From contig JAFGVN010000138.1 of assembly GCA_016937975.1 (NCBI GenBank), positions 1 to 64,000 of the forward strand: a stretch of DNA of 64,000 nucleotides, given 5' to 3'. This DNA comes from Clostridia bacterium. GTDB lineage: Bacteria; Bacillota; Clostridia; Peptostreptococcales; Acidaminobacteraceae. The notes under the pieces were generated by a model that ran no database searches, was not told where the DNA came from, and saw only the letters and a program-made list of their open reading frames with translations. The translations under genes and the position numbers were made by a program. Below are positions 27,070 through 35,122 of this stretch, piece by piece (within the stretch, counting starts at the first letter, position 1; every line of letters starts with the position of its first letter).

Positions 27070-27553
27070 CTACTACCAAATCTTCAAGCTGCAATAAAAC
27101 TGGCTCGTGTTCCTTTAAAAATAATTTCCGTCCACTGCCTAAGAAAATTGGAATTAAGCCAATGATATATTCATCGATCAAGTTCCTTTCAATTAAGGGA
27201 AAAGCCACTTGACCGCCACCGAAAATATAAATATCCTTACCTTCAGTCCTTTTTTCTTTTTCTAACCAATACTCAATACTTTCATTTACATAAACTACAT
27301 TATTGTGATTTTCTTTTGGACTGCTAGTGAAAACAACAACTTTATGTTTATCAAACATTTCGATTCCACAGTCTTCAAAGGCTTTTCTTCCCATAACAAT
27401 GGTATCAACGGTATCAAGAAAACCTTCAAAATCAAAGGTTTTCTCTGTATCACATCTACTTAACCCATCACCTTTGATCCATCCATATTGACCCTCGTCA
27501 TCTGCAATATAACCATCTATAGACAATGCCAAACTTAAAATTACTTTCTTCAT
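27017..27553 (-). CDS. Dihydrofolate reductase-like / RibD C-terminal domain protein (YyaP type)
   Basis: 178 aa. The motifs LSLALSIDGYIADDEGQYGW at the start, TIVMGRKAFED in the middle and IYIFGGGQVAFPLIERNLIDEY near residue 120 define the RibD C-terminal/DHFR-like fold, which binds NADPH. Proteins of this YyaP/YwjB class are common in Firmicutes and have no agreed substrate. The C-terminal end overlaps the start of the glycosylase gene by 53 bases, an unusually long overlap that makes translational coupling likely. The start follows AGGAGGTGTTTT. Confidence 0.9.
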   Translation of the reverse strand: MKKVILSLALSIDGYIADDEGQYGWIKGDGLSRCDTEKTFDFEGFLDTVDTIVMGRKAFEDCGIEMFDKHKVVVFTSSPKENHNNVVYVNESIEYWLEKEKRTEGKDIYIFGGGQVAFPLIERNLIDEYIIGLIPIFLGSGRKLFLKEHEPVLLQLEDLVVDGGQIIVRYKRREYLDS

Positions 27554-27584
27554 AAAACACCTCCTATAATCTCATTTTATCACG

Positions 27585-27618
27585 AAAAAAGAAAACACTT
27601 CGATAAAATCGAAGTGTA
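27585..27618 (-). terminator. Terminator of the hut operon
   Basis: ACACTTCGAT and ATCGAAGTGT form a 10-bp stem on the minus strand, followed by TTTTCTTTTTT. It ends the hutU-ftcD-hutI-fchA transcript. Confidence 0.9.
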
Positions 27619-27623
27619 AAAAC

Positions 27624-28241
27624 TTATAAGACTACTTTTGATAAAATCTCTTTTTCTTTTTCAATCGCCAAGGCTTCTAATTCATTCACTTCTTTTGTCA
27701 TGTTCGCTACAAAAGCTTCATCATCAATTGAACCTAAATTGATTTTAACGTTCATTAATGCTGATAATACAGCAGTTCTAGCCATCATAGCAGATACTGC
27801 ACCATCTGTAACAGCATTTGCATTCCCCTTTTCAACCACTATAGTCGAATACTCCATAATCGAATAAGCAATTCTTGCTGTTTCAAGAGGAATTGATGCA
27901 GCATATTTTGTACCTTCTTGAATTGCTTCAGTACGAGCAGTTTTTTCTTCATCCGTTTCTTTCGGTAATTTAAAAGCTTTCATAACTTCATCGAAAGATG
28001 TTGCATCCTTGTCAATTAAATCAATGAGTTGTTGTCTTTTTTCTTCCAATGCAGGAACAATTGATTTCATTTCTTCTTCTACTTCAACGTATTTCTTTTT
28101 ACCAATCGTTAAATTAGCTACCATTTCTGCTAATGCTGCAGATAATGCACCAGCTAATGCTGCAATACTGCCACCACCTGGTACAGGTTCATTTGATGCA
28201 GTTGTTGCAACAAAATCTGTAATATTCTTATTAATTAACAT
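27624..28241 (-). CDS. fchA: Formimidoyltetrahydrofolate cyclodeaminase
   Basis: 205 aa. It converts 5-formimino-tetrahydrofolate to 5,10-methenyl-tetrahydrofolate and ammonia. The N-terminal EPVPGGGSIAALAGALSAAL segment is the family signature, and the length matches stand-alone cyclodeaminases. In animals this activity is fused to the transferase; here it is a separate gene at the end of the operon, nine bases after hutI. Together with FtcD it moves the histidine formimino carbon into the folate pool. Confidence 0.95.
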   Translation of the reverse strand: MLINKNITDFVATTASNEPVPGGGSIAALAGALSAALAEMVANLTIGKKKYVEVEEEMKSIVPALEEKRQQLIDLIDKDATSFDEVMKAFKLPKETDEEKTARTEAIQEGTKYAASIPLETARIAYSIMEYSTIVVEKGNANAVTDGAVSAMMARTAVLSALMNVKINLGSIDDEAFVANMTKEVNELEALAIEKEKEILSKVVL

Positions 28242-28249
28242 TTTTCCTC

Positions 28250-29500
28250 CTATTTAACAAAAGCAACTTCACCATTTTTAATGACAACCTCAACAGTGCT
28301 TACACCAATATGATAAGGTAAAAACTTGTACGATGGGAATTCATGAATAACAATATCTGCTTTTTTACCCACATCTAAAGAGCCAATAGTATCAGCTCTG
28401 TCTAATGCAGCTGCTCCATTGATGGTTAAAGCTGTAATAGTTTCTTCAGTAGTCAGTCCCATATATAAGGTTGAAAGTGCAATGGCCAACGGAATTGATT
28501 CCGTATGGCATGAACCTGGATTGAAGTCAGATGCAACAGCAACTGCACAACCTGAATCTACCATAAATCTAGCTCTTGCATATGGTTCTTTTAAACTAAA
28601 AGCTGTACATGGTAAACATGTGGCAACAACTTTTGCTTCTGCCATTTTTAGAATATCTTCATCAGAAGCGACTAATAAATGATCCGCTGATGTTGCATGT
28701 AGTTCAGCAGCTAAACCTGCACCACCAAGGGGTACGATTTCATCCGCATGTAATTTCAACTTCAAACCCATTTTTTTTGCTTCAGTTAATAATTTTCTTG
28801 ATTCTTCTACAGAGAATACTTTATCTTCACAGAAAATATCACAGAATTCTGCAAGATTTTCTTCTGCAACGATCGGTAAAACTTCTTCAATTAAATAATC
28901 AATGAACTCACCTGAACGACCCTTGTATTCCTTTGGCACTGAATGTGCACCTAAGAAAGTCTTAACGACATCCACAACATGTTGTTCATCGCAAAGTTGT
29001 AATGCTTCAAGTTGCTTTAACTCAGTCTCTTTGTATAAACCATAGCCTGATTTTCCTTCAACGGTAGTCACACCAAAACTTAAAATGCTGTCTAAGCGCT
29101 TTAATCCTAGTTCTACCAATTCTTCCAGAGATGCTTCTTCTGTACCACGAACTGAGTTGATGATACCACCACCACGTTCCATGATTTCAACATAAGACAA
29201 ACCTCTCAATCGCCAATCGTATTCATCTTCACGGTAACCACCGAATACAAAATGGGTATGAGAATCAACAAAACCAGGTAAAACAGCTTTGTTTTCTGCA
29301 TCAATAATGGCGTACTCATCTTCATTGATTTGAGAAAGAACTTCTTCCGTCGTTCCCACATGGGTTATGATACCATCTGCCATAGCAATGGCACCATTTT
29401 GTATAATACCTAAATCGTTCATAGCTTCCTTGCCACATTTAGCTTCAAAACCAGAACAAGTTACCAGTTCACTGGCATTGACGATTAAAATTTTATCCAT
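28250..29500 (-). CDS. hutI: Imidazolonepropionase
   Basis: 416 aa, amidohydrolase fold. It opens imidazolone propionate to N-formimino-glutamate, the third step of histidine degradation. Visible residues include the metal site HTH in GFVDSHTHFVFGG, the substrate loop YDWRLRGLSYVEIMERGGGI, the KLHADEIVPLGG metal histidine and ASDFNPGSC with the catalytic aspartate. Length is typical. It is third in the operon, four bases after ftcD. Confidence 0.97.
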   Translation of the reverse strand: MDKILIVNASELVTCSGFEAKCGKEAMNDLGIIQNGAIAMADGIITHVGTTEEVLSQINEDEYAIIDAENKAVLPGFVDSHTHFVFGGYREDEYDWRLRGLSYVEIMERGGGIINSVRGTEEASLEELVELGLKRLDSILSFGVTTVEGKSGYGLYKETELKQLEALQLCDEQHVVDVVKTFLGAHSVPKEYKGRSGEFIDYLIEEVLPIVAEENLAEFCDIFCEDKVFSVEESRKLLTEAKKMGLKLKLHADEIVPLGGAGLAAELHATSADHLLVASDEDILKMAEAKVVATCLPCTAFSLKEPYARARFMVDSGCAVAVASDFNPGSCHTESIPLAIALSTLYMGLTTEETITALTINGAAALDRADTIGSLDVGKKADIVIHEFPSYKFLPYHIGVSTVEVVIKNGEVAFVK

Positions 29501-29503
29501 ATT

Positions 29504-30409
29504 TTACTCCATTAAGCTTGTTTCAAGAACTTTATCCATGTCAAAGCCATAAAGTCCCAAGTAGTAAGCCGCAGTATCAATTAATGCCTCCATAGGGACC
29601 AAACCAACAATTTCAGAACCTAATACATTAACGCCATATCTTCTTGCTTCCATTTTAACAGCTTCAAACGCTCTGTAAATAGCAGTTTTTGAAAAATCGG
29701 TTAAGTTCATTGTCACTTGACAAATACCGCGTTCTTCAATTTCTACACCACCAGCTTTAATAAACTTGTAGCCACCGCTTGACTCTCTAATTGTTTTTGC
29801 AATATTATTTGCAATATCAACATTCTTAGTATCTAAGTCAATGTTATAAGCTACTAATGGTTTTCTAGCTGCTACAGCAGTAACACCAGCTGTTGGATGA
29901 ATTTCAGGCTTACCGAAATCTGGTAACCAGTTTGGATCTTTTAATTTTTCAGGCATACCTTCGAACTGACCTTTTCTTACCTTAGCAAGATTAGTTCTGT
30001 CTGCTTTTTTAGCAGCATTTTCATATAAGAAAACAGGAATGTCATACATTTCATTGATTGCTTGACCCATTGATTCTGCTAAAGCAATCGCTTCTTCCAT
30101 AGACATATTTCTGATTGGAATAAATGGAACAACATCTGTTGCACCCATTCTTGAATGTTGACCTTCGTGTTTGTTCATGTCAATTAAATCTCTCGCAACA
30201 CCAATTGACTCTAGAACAGCAGCTTTCACAGCTTCTGGTTCACCAATTACTGTAACAACCATTCTGTTGTAATCTTTATCTGGCTCATAGCTTAATAAGT
30301 TTACACCTTCTTTGCCTCTTAATGGTGCAACGATTTTTTCTACTACATCCAAATTTCTTCCTTCACTGAAGTTTGGAACACATTGAACAATTTTTCTCTT
30401 TTGAGACAT
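29504..30409 (-). CDS. ftcD: Glutamate formimidoyltransferase
   Basis: 301 aa. It transfers the formimino group from formiminoglutamate to tetrahydrofolate, giving glutamate. The start KIVQCVPNFSEGRN, the NKHEGQHSRMGATDVVPFIP active-site region and the KPLVAYNIDL segment are hallmarks of the transferase half of the animal FTCD enzyme. Because the operon has this enzyme and FchA, the organism uses the folate-dependent route and does not need formiminoglutamase (HutG) for this step. The ATG follows GGAGGTTTCC. Confidence 0.97.
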   Translation of the reverse strand: MSQKRKIVQCVPNFSEGRNLDVVEKIVAPLRGKEGVNLLSYEPDKDYNRMVVTVIGEPEAVKAAVLESIGVARDLIDMNKHEGQHSRMGATDVVPFIPIRNMSMEEAIALAESMGQAINEMYDIPVFLYENAAKKADRTNLAKVRKGQFEGMPEKLKDPNWLPDFGKPEIHPTAGVTAVAARKPLVAYNIDLDTKNVDIANNIAKTIRESSGGYKFIKAGGVEIEERGICQVTMNLTDFSKTAIYRAFEAVKMEARRYGVNVLGSEIVGLVPMEALIDTAAYYLGLYGFDMDKVLETSLME

Positions 30410-30446
30410 AGGAAACCTCCATATTAAATGAAAAATTTATATCATA

Positions 30447-30476
30447 ATATCCTGAACAAAATACTGTTCAGGATAT
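30447..30476 (-). other. Strong hairpin between hutU and ftcD
   Basis: ATATCCTGAACA and TGTTCAGGATAT pair perfectly over 12 bp with a six-base loop, in the 74-base space between hutU and ftcD. No T-run follows, so it is more likely an mRNA-stability or processing element than a terminator. Confidence 0.6.
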
Positions 30477-30483
30477 ATATACA

Positions 30484-32511
30484 CTATTTTTTATAAGTCT
30501 TTGCTACAAGTGATTTTACATAATCTGGGTCTGCAACATATGGAATGGTAATGTGGTCTTCACCTTTTTTAATATCATTATATTCCATACATGTTGTAAT
30601 AGCATTTTCATTTCTTGCCCATGAACGTCTAGCAACGCCAACCATTGTATCCCAAGGTATTGAACGAATTAAAATTTCATCCACACGACTAGAACCATCT
30701 AAAACCATACCAAAACCACCGTTGATTGATTTACCAATCCCAACACCACCACCGTTATGAAGTGCAACCATTGTCATACCCCTAGCAGCATTACCAGCAA
30801 AACATTGAGTTGCCATTTCAGCCATTACATTTGAACCATCTTTAATGTTTGATGTTTCTCTAAATGGTGAATCAGTACCACCCGTATCATGATGATCTCT
30901 GCCTAGCATAACTGGACCAATTTCACCATTTCTAACCATTTCATTGAATTTAAGAGCAATATCTCTTCTACCCAAAGCATCTTGGTATAAGATTCTAGCT
31001 TGAGTACCTACAACAAGTTTGTTTGCTTCAGCATCTCTCACCCATACATAGTTATCTCTGTCTTGCCCTCTTCTGTTAGGGTCAATAACTTCCATAGCAG
31101 CATGGTCAGTTTTTCTCAGATCCATTGGATCACCAGATAAACATACCCATCTAAATGGACCATAGCCATAATCAAATAACATTGGACCCATGATATCTTC
31201 TACATATGATGGCCAAATAAAACCATCTGTTTCATCATGCCCATTTTTACAAATTTCTTGCACCCCAGCATCATAAATAGCTTTCATGAAACTGTTACCA
31301 TAATCAAAGAAATATGACCCATTGGCAACAAGTTGTTTGATTAATTCATAATGCTTAATTAAAGATTCATCCACTAATTTTACGAATGCATTTTTATCAT
31401 TACCTAGCATTTCAGTTCTTTCTTCAAAAGTAAGTTGAACCGGACAATAACCACCTGAATATGGCGCATGACAAGATGTCTGGTCTGATAATAAATGGAT
31501 TTGAATATTGTTTTCTACAGCATATTCCAGTAAATCAACAACGTTACCATGGAATGCAATAGCACGACCTTCTTTTTTATCCATATATTCTTTAGCCATT
31601 TCAAAACATTTACCTGGATCAGCAGAATATTCATCCACCCAACCTTGTTCGTAACGTGTCATAACTCTTGAATGATCTACTTCTGCAATGATACCTACAC
31701 CATTTGCAATTTTAACTGCCTTACCTTGAGCACCTGACATACCACCAAGTCCTGAAGTGACATATAGCAATCCACCTAAATCACCATCTGCAGGCACGTT
31801 GTATTTAATTCTACCAGCATTCATAACAGTGTTAAATGTACCATGTACAATGCCTTGAGGTCCGATATACATCCAGCCACCAGCAGTCATTTGACCATAG
31901 TTTGCAACGCCAAGTGCTGCAGCCTTGTGCCAAGCTTCTTCATTATCATACATACCAATCATTAATGCATTTGTCATAATGGCTCTTGGTGCTTCTGGAT
32001 GAGACTTGAATAAGCCTAGTGGATGTCCTGACATGACTGCTAACGTTTGATCTTCCGTCATCACTTCCAAGTATTTCATGATTAAACGATATTGCATCCA
32101 GTTTTGACATACCTGTCCTGTTTCACCATAAGTAACTAATTCATACGGGTACAATGCAATAGCAAAATCCAAGTTGTTGTCGATCATAACTTGCATTGCT
32201 TTTGCAGCGACACATTGACCTTTATACTCATGAATTGGTCTTCCTTTAATATTGCCTTCCGGTCTAAAACGATATCCATAGATACGACCATGTGTATATA
32301 ATTCATCTAAAAATTCTGGTGCTAAAACTTCATGTAAAGATTCATCTACATATCGTAAAGCGTTTTTCAAAGCCAACTCAGTTTGCTCTTGAGTTAAGTT
32401 GAACTCTCTTTTTGGAGCTCTTCTGATACCTTCAACGAATTTTGGATATTCTGGTAAAGTTTTGTCCAATTTAATGTCCATTTTTTCACCAATCATGTTG
32501 TTTAATTCCAT
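30484..32511 (-). CDS. hutU: Urocanate hydratase
   Basis: 675 aa. It hydrates urocanate to imidazolone propionate using tightly bound NAD. The sequence contains YRFRPEGNIKG, the ASPGKCFE-like AEYSADPGKCFEMA region, MLGRDHHDTGGTDSPFRETS and HNGGGVGIGKSINGGFGMV, all typical of the long (about 670-aa) HutU of Firmicutes and animals. It is the first gene of the operon. The ATG lies nine bases after GGGGAA. Histidine ammonia-lyase (HutH), which would make urocanate, is not in the window. Confidence 0.97.
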   Translation of the reverse strand: MELNNMIGEKMDIKLDKTLPEYPKFVEGIRRAPKREFNLTQEQTELALKNALRYVDESLHEVLAPEFLDELYTHGRIYGYRFRPEGNIKGRPIHEYKGQCVAAKAMQVMIDNNLDFAIALYPYELVTYGETGQVCQNWMQYRLIMKYLEVMTEDQTLAVMSGHPLGLFKSHPEAPRAIMTNALMIGMYDNEEAWHKAAALGVANYGQMTAGGWMYIGPQGIVHGTFNTVMNAGRIKYNVPADGDLGGLLYVTSGLGGMSGAQGKAVKIANGVGIIAEVDHSRVMTRYEQGWVDEYSADPGKCFEMAKEYMDKKEGRAIAFHGNVVDLLEYAVENNIQIHLLSDQTSCHAPYSGGYCPVQLTFEERTEMLGNDKNAFVKLVDESLIKHYELIKQLVANGSYFFDYGNSFMKAIYDAGVQEICKNGHDETDGFIWPSYVEDIMGPMLFDYGYGPFRWVCLSGDPMDLRKTDHAAMEVIDPNRRGQDRDNYVWVRDAEANKLVVGTQARILYQDALGRRDIALKFNEMVRNGEIGPVMLGRDHHDTGGTDSPFRETSNIKDGSNVMAEMATQCFAGNAARGMTMVALHNGGGVGIGKSINGGFGMVLDGSSRVDEILIRSIPWDTMVGVARRSWARNENAITTCMEYNDIKKGEDHITIPYVADPDYVKSLVAKTYKK

Positions 32512-32579
32512 AATTATTCCCCTTTCATATTATCTAATCAAAAGTCTATCTTTCTTTCGTCATAAAAACGTCAATTAAA

Positions 32580-32594
32580 GTCAAAAACTTTGAC
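32580..32594. promoter_or_regulatory. Possible operator between hutU and mgtC-like genes
   Basis: GTCAAAAACTTTGAC is a perfect 6-bp inverted repeat with a three-base centre, about 70 bases before hutU and 130 bases before the MgtC-like gene. It has the size of a regulator site but matches no operator that I can name. Confidence 0.4.
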
Positions 32595-32722
32595 ACCATG
32601 GATTTTATATCCTTAAAATCATAAAAATAATCTAAATGACAGAAAAAGAATTCATTTTCCCAATACCTTCCTTTTTGTCATAGTATTTGTTAAACTGATA
32701 ATCAGATATGTTAGGAGGAACA

Positions 32723-33400
32723 ATGACCATAGATTTATTAGAATTGGTTTTCAAATTATTCTTATCTTGTCTTTTAGGTGGCATCATTGGCTTAGAAAGA
32801 GAAAGCATTAATAGGCCAGCAGGTTTTAGAACCCATATTTTAGTTACCGTTGGTGCAACGATTGTAATGATTACCAATATTGAGTTAATGGATATCTTCG
32901 CAAAATCTAGTATCACACCCGATCGTTTAGGTGCATCTGTTATAAGCGGAATTGGTTTTCTTGGTGCAGGTACAATCATTAGAGATGGAAGTGTCGTCAA
33001 AGGTCTTACCACAGCTGCCAGTTTGTGGGCTACTGCATGCATTGGTTTAGCTTTAGGTGCAGGTTTTTATACCATTAGTATTTTAACCACTGTTTTTGTT
33101 TTCTTTACTTTGGAATTCTTTCCTGTCATTGAAAAAAAATTATCTTTTAATTCAAGTGTTTCACATTTAAAGATTATTGTTACCAATGATCTTAATGAAA
33201 TCACTTTAATTACAGATATATTATCTGATTTAAAACTTTCTATTAGAAGTTTAAAAACAATAAAAAATTTATCTGAGCAAACGATTATTTTACGAATGCA
33301 CATCAAAGCCAATAAAAATACTTCAGTAGATAAACTCACAACCACCCTATTGTCTTTGCCTGGTGTAAAAGAAATTGTTGTTAATGGGGATGAAGCTTAA
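32723..33400 (+). CDS. MgtC/SapB family membrane protein
   Basis: 225 aa from ATG 32723 behind AGGAGGAACA. Five membrane segments occupy residues 1-140 with the signature LGGIIGLERESINRPAGFRTH and the second motif GIGFLGAGTIIRDG followed by GLTTAASLWATACIGLA. A C-terminal cytosolic ACT-like domain (about 150-225) follows. MgtC proteins in pathogens affect magnesium and ATP or phosphate homeostasis; in Firmicutes this YhiD/MgtC-type protein has no firm function. The stop codon overlaps the start of the next gene (TAATG), so the two are coupled. Confidence 0.93.
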   Translation: MTIDLLELVFKLFLSCLLGGIIGLERESINRPAGFRTHILVTVGATIVMITNIELMDIFAKSSITPDRLGASVISGIGFLGAGTIIRDGSVVKGLTTAASLWATACIGLALGAGFYTISILTTVFVFFTLEFFPVIEKKLSFNSSVSHLKIIVTNDLNEITLITDILSDLKLSIRSLKTIKNLSEQTIILRMHIKANKNTSVDKLTTTLLSLPGVKEIVVNGDEA

Positions 33401-34041
33401 TGGCAAAAAAAATTATTCTTTTATTTCTTGGGTTTTTTTTAATTGCATTTGGAACAGTTCTAATGCTTCATGCAAATTTAGGTATGAACCCTTTTGGGAC
33501 GTTTCATCAAGGTATAGCCAGTAAAACCGGGCTTACCTTTGGTGTTGTCAGTCAACTTACAGGTCTTGGTTTTATTCTTCTTGCAATGCTATTTAAAATT
33601 TACCCTGGAGTTGCAACGCTTCTCAATATGTATTTCTGTGGTTTCTTTATCGATCAAATAGAAACTTCCCAAAGAATCAATATCCCAAGTACTCTTTTCG
33701 TAAGATGGCTTTATTTAATCCTTGGCATTTTTGTTTTATCTTTAGGTATTTACACATACCTACATACTCATCTTGGCGCAGGACCCAGAGATGGATTCAT
33801 GCTTGGCTTAGTAAAAATTACAAAATCAAATGTAAAAACCATAAGAACTGCTATGGAGATTTCTGTACTTATAATAGGAACTTTATTAGGAGGACCTATA
33901 GGTGTTGGCACAATTGTTTCTGCTGTTTTATCAGGTCTTGTTTTACATTTTATTTTTGATCTTTTTCATTACAATCCATCTGAACACAGTCATTTGAGTT
34001 TTGTAGAGTTTTTTAATCATTTGAGTCATAATTTTAATTAG
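33400..34041 (+). CDS. YczE/YyaS/YitT-type membrane protein
   Basis: 213 aa with about five membrane segments. The first half has GTVLMLHANLGMNPFGTFHQG and the second half THLGAGPRDGFMLGL; both are hallmarks of the YczE family, seen in surfactin and other operons of Bacillus. Function is unknown; one Bacillus member is needed for lipopeptide production. Its start overlaps the MgtC-like stop codon. A GPIGVGTIVSAVL loop near residue 165 is also family-typical. Confidence 0.88.
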   Translation: MAKKIILLFLGFFLIAFGTVLMLHANLGMNPFGTFHQGIASKTGLTFGVVSQLTGLGFILLAMLFKIYPGVATLLNMYFCGFFIDQIETSQRINIPSTLFVRWLYLILGIFVLSLGIYTYLHTHLGAGPRDGFMLGLVKITKSNVKTIRTAMEISVLIIGTLLGGPIGVGTIVSAVLSGLVLHFIFDLFHYNPSEHSHLSFVEFFNHLSHNFN

Positions 34042-34097
34042 CAATCAAGGAATCATTGTGATAAAATAATAGATAGACTGAATATTAAGGGTGGACT

Positions 34098-34661
34098 ATG
34101 GAAAATAAAAAGATATATATCATGTTGTCATATACAGGCACAATACTAAGTCGTATTGTCAAAGTGTGTACATTAAGAGAATACTCACATGTCTCTGTTG
34201 CATTAGATTTGGAATTCGACTCACTATATAGTTTTGGCCGACTTCAACCAAGAAATCCATTTTCAGGAGGTTTTGTTAAAGAGGAAATAGATGGCGGCAC
34301 TTACAAAATATTTAAAAATACACGATGCAAAATTTTTGAATTAGAAGTAACCATGCTGCAATATCAAAATTTAAAAGATTTTATTGATCACTTTATTGAT
34401 CAATCTCATGCTTATAAGTTTAATGTTGTAGGCTTAATTGGTACAATGGTTAATAAACCCTTCAATCGTGAGAATCATTACTTCTGTTCTCAATTTGTAG
34501 GGAAGGCATTATTAAAGTCAAATATTTATGATTTTGGTAAAGATGTAGGCTTGATTAAACCTACAGAATTTGCAGAGATTCCTGGATTAAAAACTATCTA
34601 TCAAGGCAAATTATCTGGATATCCATCATTTTTAGAAGCATACAACAAAGGACGTTCATAG
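34098..34661 (+). CDS. Permuted NlpC/P60 (YiiX/YebB-like) papain-fold protein
   Basis: 187 aa, no signal peptide. The catalytic pair appears in permuted order: histidine in REYSHVSVALD (about 31) precedes the nucleophile cysteine in NHYFCSQFVGKAL (about 131). This is the arrangement of YiiX/YebB proteins, a papain-like group that may cleave amide or lipid-acyl bonds. The ATG follows GGGTGGACT. The stop codon lies inside the first copy of a 44-bp terminator repeat, so the last codons are part of the repeat. Substrate unknown. It follows YczE by 57 bases and may be in the same transcript. Confidence 0.8.
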   Translation: MENKKIYIMLSYTGTILSRIVKVCTLREYSHVSVALDLEFDSLYSFGRLQPRNPFSGGFVKEEIDGGTYKIFKNTRCKIFELEVTMLQYQNLKDFIDHFIDQSHAYKFNVVGLIGTMVNKPFNRENHYFCSQFVGKALLKSNIYDFGKDVGLIKPTEFAEIPGLKTIYQGKLSGYPSFLEAYNKGRS

Positions 34662-34763
34662 AACGTCCTTTTCATCATCAAACATACAACAAAGGACGTT
34701 CACAGAACGTCCTTTTCATCATCAAACATACAACAAAGGACGTTCACAGAACGTCCTTTTCAT
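34639..34763. repeat. Near-triplicate 44-bp tandem unit carrying a terminator hairpin
   Basis: CATACAACAAAGGACG-type units start at 34639, 34683 and 34727, an exact 44-bp step; the third copy is cut at 34763. Each contains AAAGGACGTTC and GAACGTCCTTT, a perfect 11-bp stem with a three-base loop (ATA in copy one, ACA in copies two and three). Both strands offer a short T-run, so each copy could terminate in either direction. The unit covers the last codons of the P60-like gene and, on the other strand, the end of the 55-codon ORF. Confidence 0.95.
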
Positions 34764-34911
34764 AATTAATCACAATTACTTTGTTGTTTTCTTGATTGGC
34801 TTCATCGGAATTTAAATTAAAATGATGTGCACCTAAAATAGATGTCAATACAATTGCCAGTAAACTAATTATTATTATTATACCAATCATGCTCTTCGTT
34901 TCTTTGCTCAT
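34744..34911 (-). CDS. Small single-membrane-segment protein under a c-di-GMP riboswitch
   Basis: 55 codons, too short for routine ORF calls. ATG at 34911 is preceded by GGGAGGCGCA, part of the 3' end of the riboswitch. The sequence begins MSKETKSMIGIIIIISLLAI: a basic start, one hydrophobic segment (about 9-27), then GAHHFNLN and a polar tail of 25 residues ending EKDVL. Orientation is probably cytosolic N-terminus and external tail. The final codons fall inside the third 44-bp terminator repeat, so the end may be a relic of repeat expansion. I do not recognise the family. The riboswitch position and the ribosome site make translation credible. Confidence 0.75.
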   Translation of the reverse strand: MSKETKSMIGIIIIISLLAIVLTSILGAHHFNLNSDEANQENNKVIVINYEKDVL

Positions 34912-34921
34912 TGCGCCTCCC

Positions 34922-34994
34922 GGTAGCTGGCTGTCATAGTTTCCCTTAGACCCATAGCTTTGCGTCCTAGAATTTCTTCTAGTTTGCCCTTTTT
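34922..34994 (-). promoter_or_regulatory. Cyclic di-GMP-I (GEMM-I) riboswitch
   Basis: Minus strand: AAAAAGGGCAAACTAGAA opens the aptamer, TTCTAGGACGCAAAGC closes the first hairpin with its GAAA loop, then GGGTCTAAGG and the second hairpin, ending with GCCAGCTACCGG. The core GGACGCAAAGC and the GGGCAAAC segment are diagnostic of GEMM-I. The final CTACC strand lies directly before GGGAGG and the ATG at 34911, so ligand binding could change access to the ribosome site. Confidence 0.93.
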
Positions 34995-35044
34995 CAACAT
35001 TAACACTTTAACATATGTCTACTCATTTCGAAAGGAAATTGTTC

Positions 35045-35074
35045 ATTTAGCCATATATATGATTATTTAGCCAT
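35045..35074 (-). repeat. Direct ATTTAGCCAT pair upstream of the riboswitch
   Basis: ATTTAGCCAT occurs at 35045-35054 and 35065-35074, exactly 20 bp apart (two helical turns), about 50-80 bases upstream of the riboswitch on the minus strand. It may be a regulator site for the riboswitch transcript. No regulator is recognised. Confidence 0.5.
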
Positions 35075-35087
35075 GAAATTTCAAAAT

Positions 35088-35115
35088 AAAACCCGATATG
35101 GGAAATATCGGGTTT
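35088..35115. terminator. Terminator of asnS
   Basis: AAACCCGATAT pairs with ATATCGGGTTT around GGGAA. The plus strand has GCTTTTTTT after it and the minus strand TATTTTG, so it may work both ways. It ends the asnS transcript just upstream of the riboswitch region. Confidence 0.8.
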
Positions 35116-35122
35116 GCTTTTT

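Noticed and set aside
32632-33042. 136-codon minus-strand frame opposite the MgtC-like gene
   Set aside because: Antisense shadow of a clear MgtC gene with no ribosome site.
34639-34763. Possible CRISPR-like repeat array
   Set aside because: Copies abut with no unique spacers; each is a terminator hairpin, so it is a tandem duplication.
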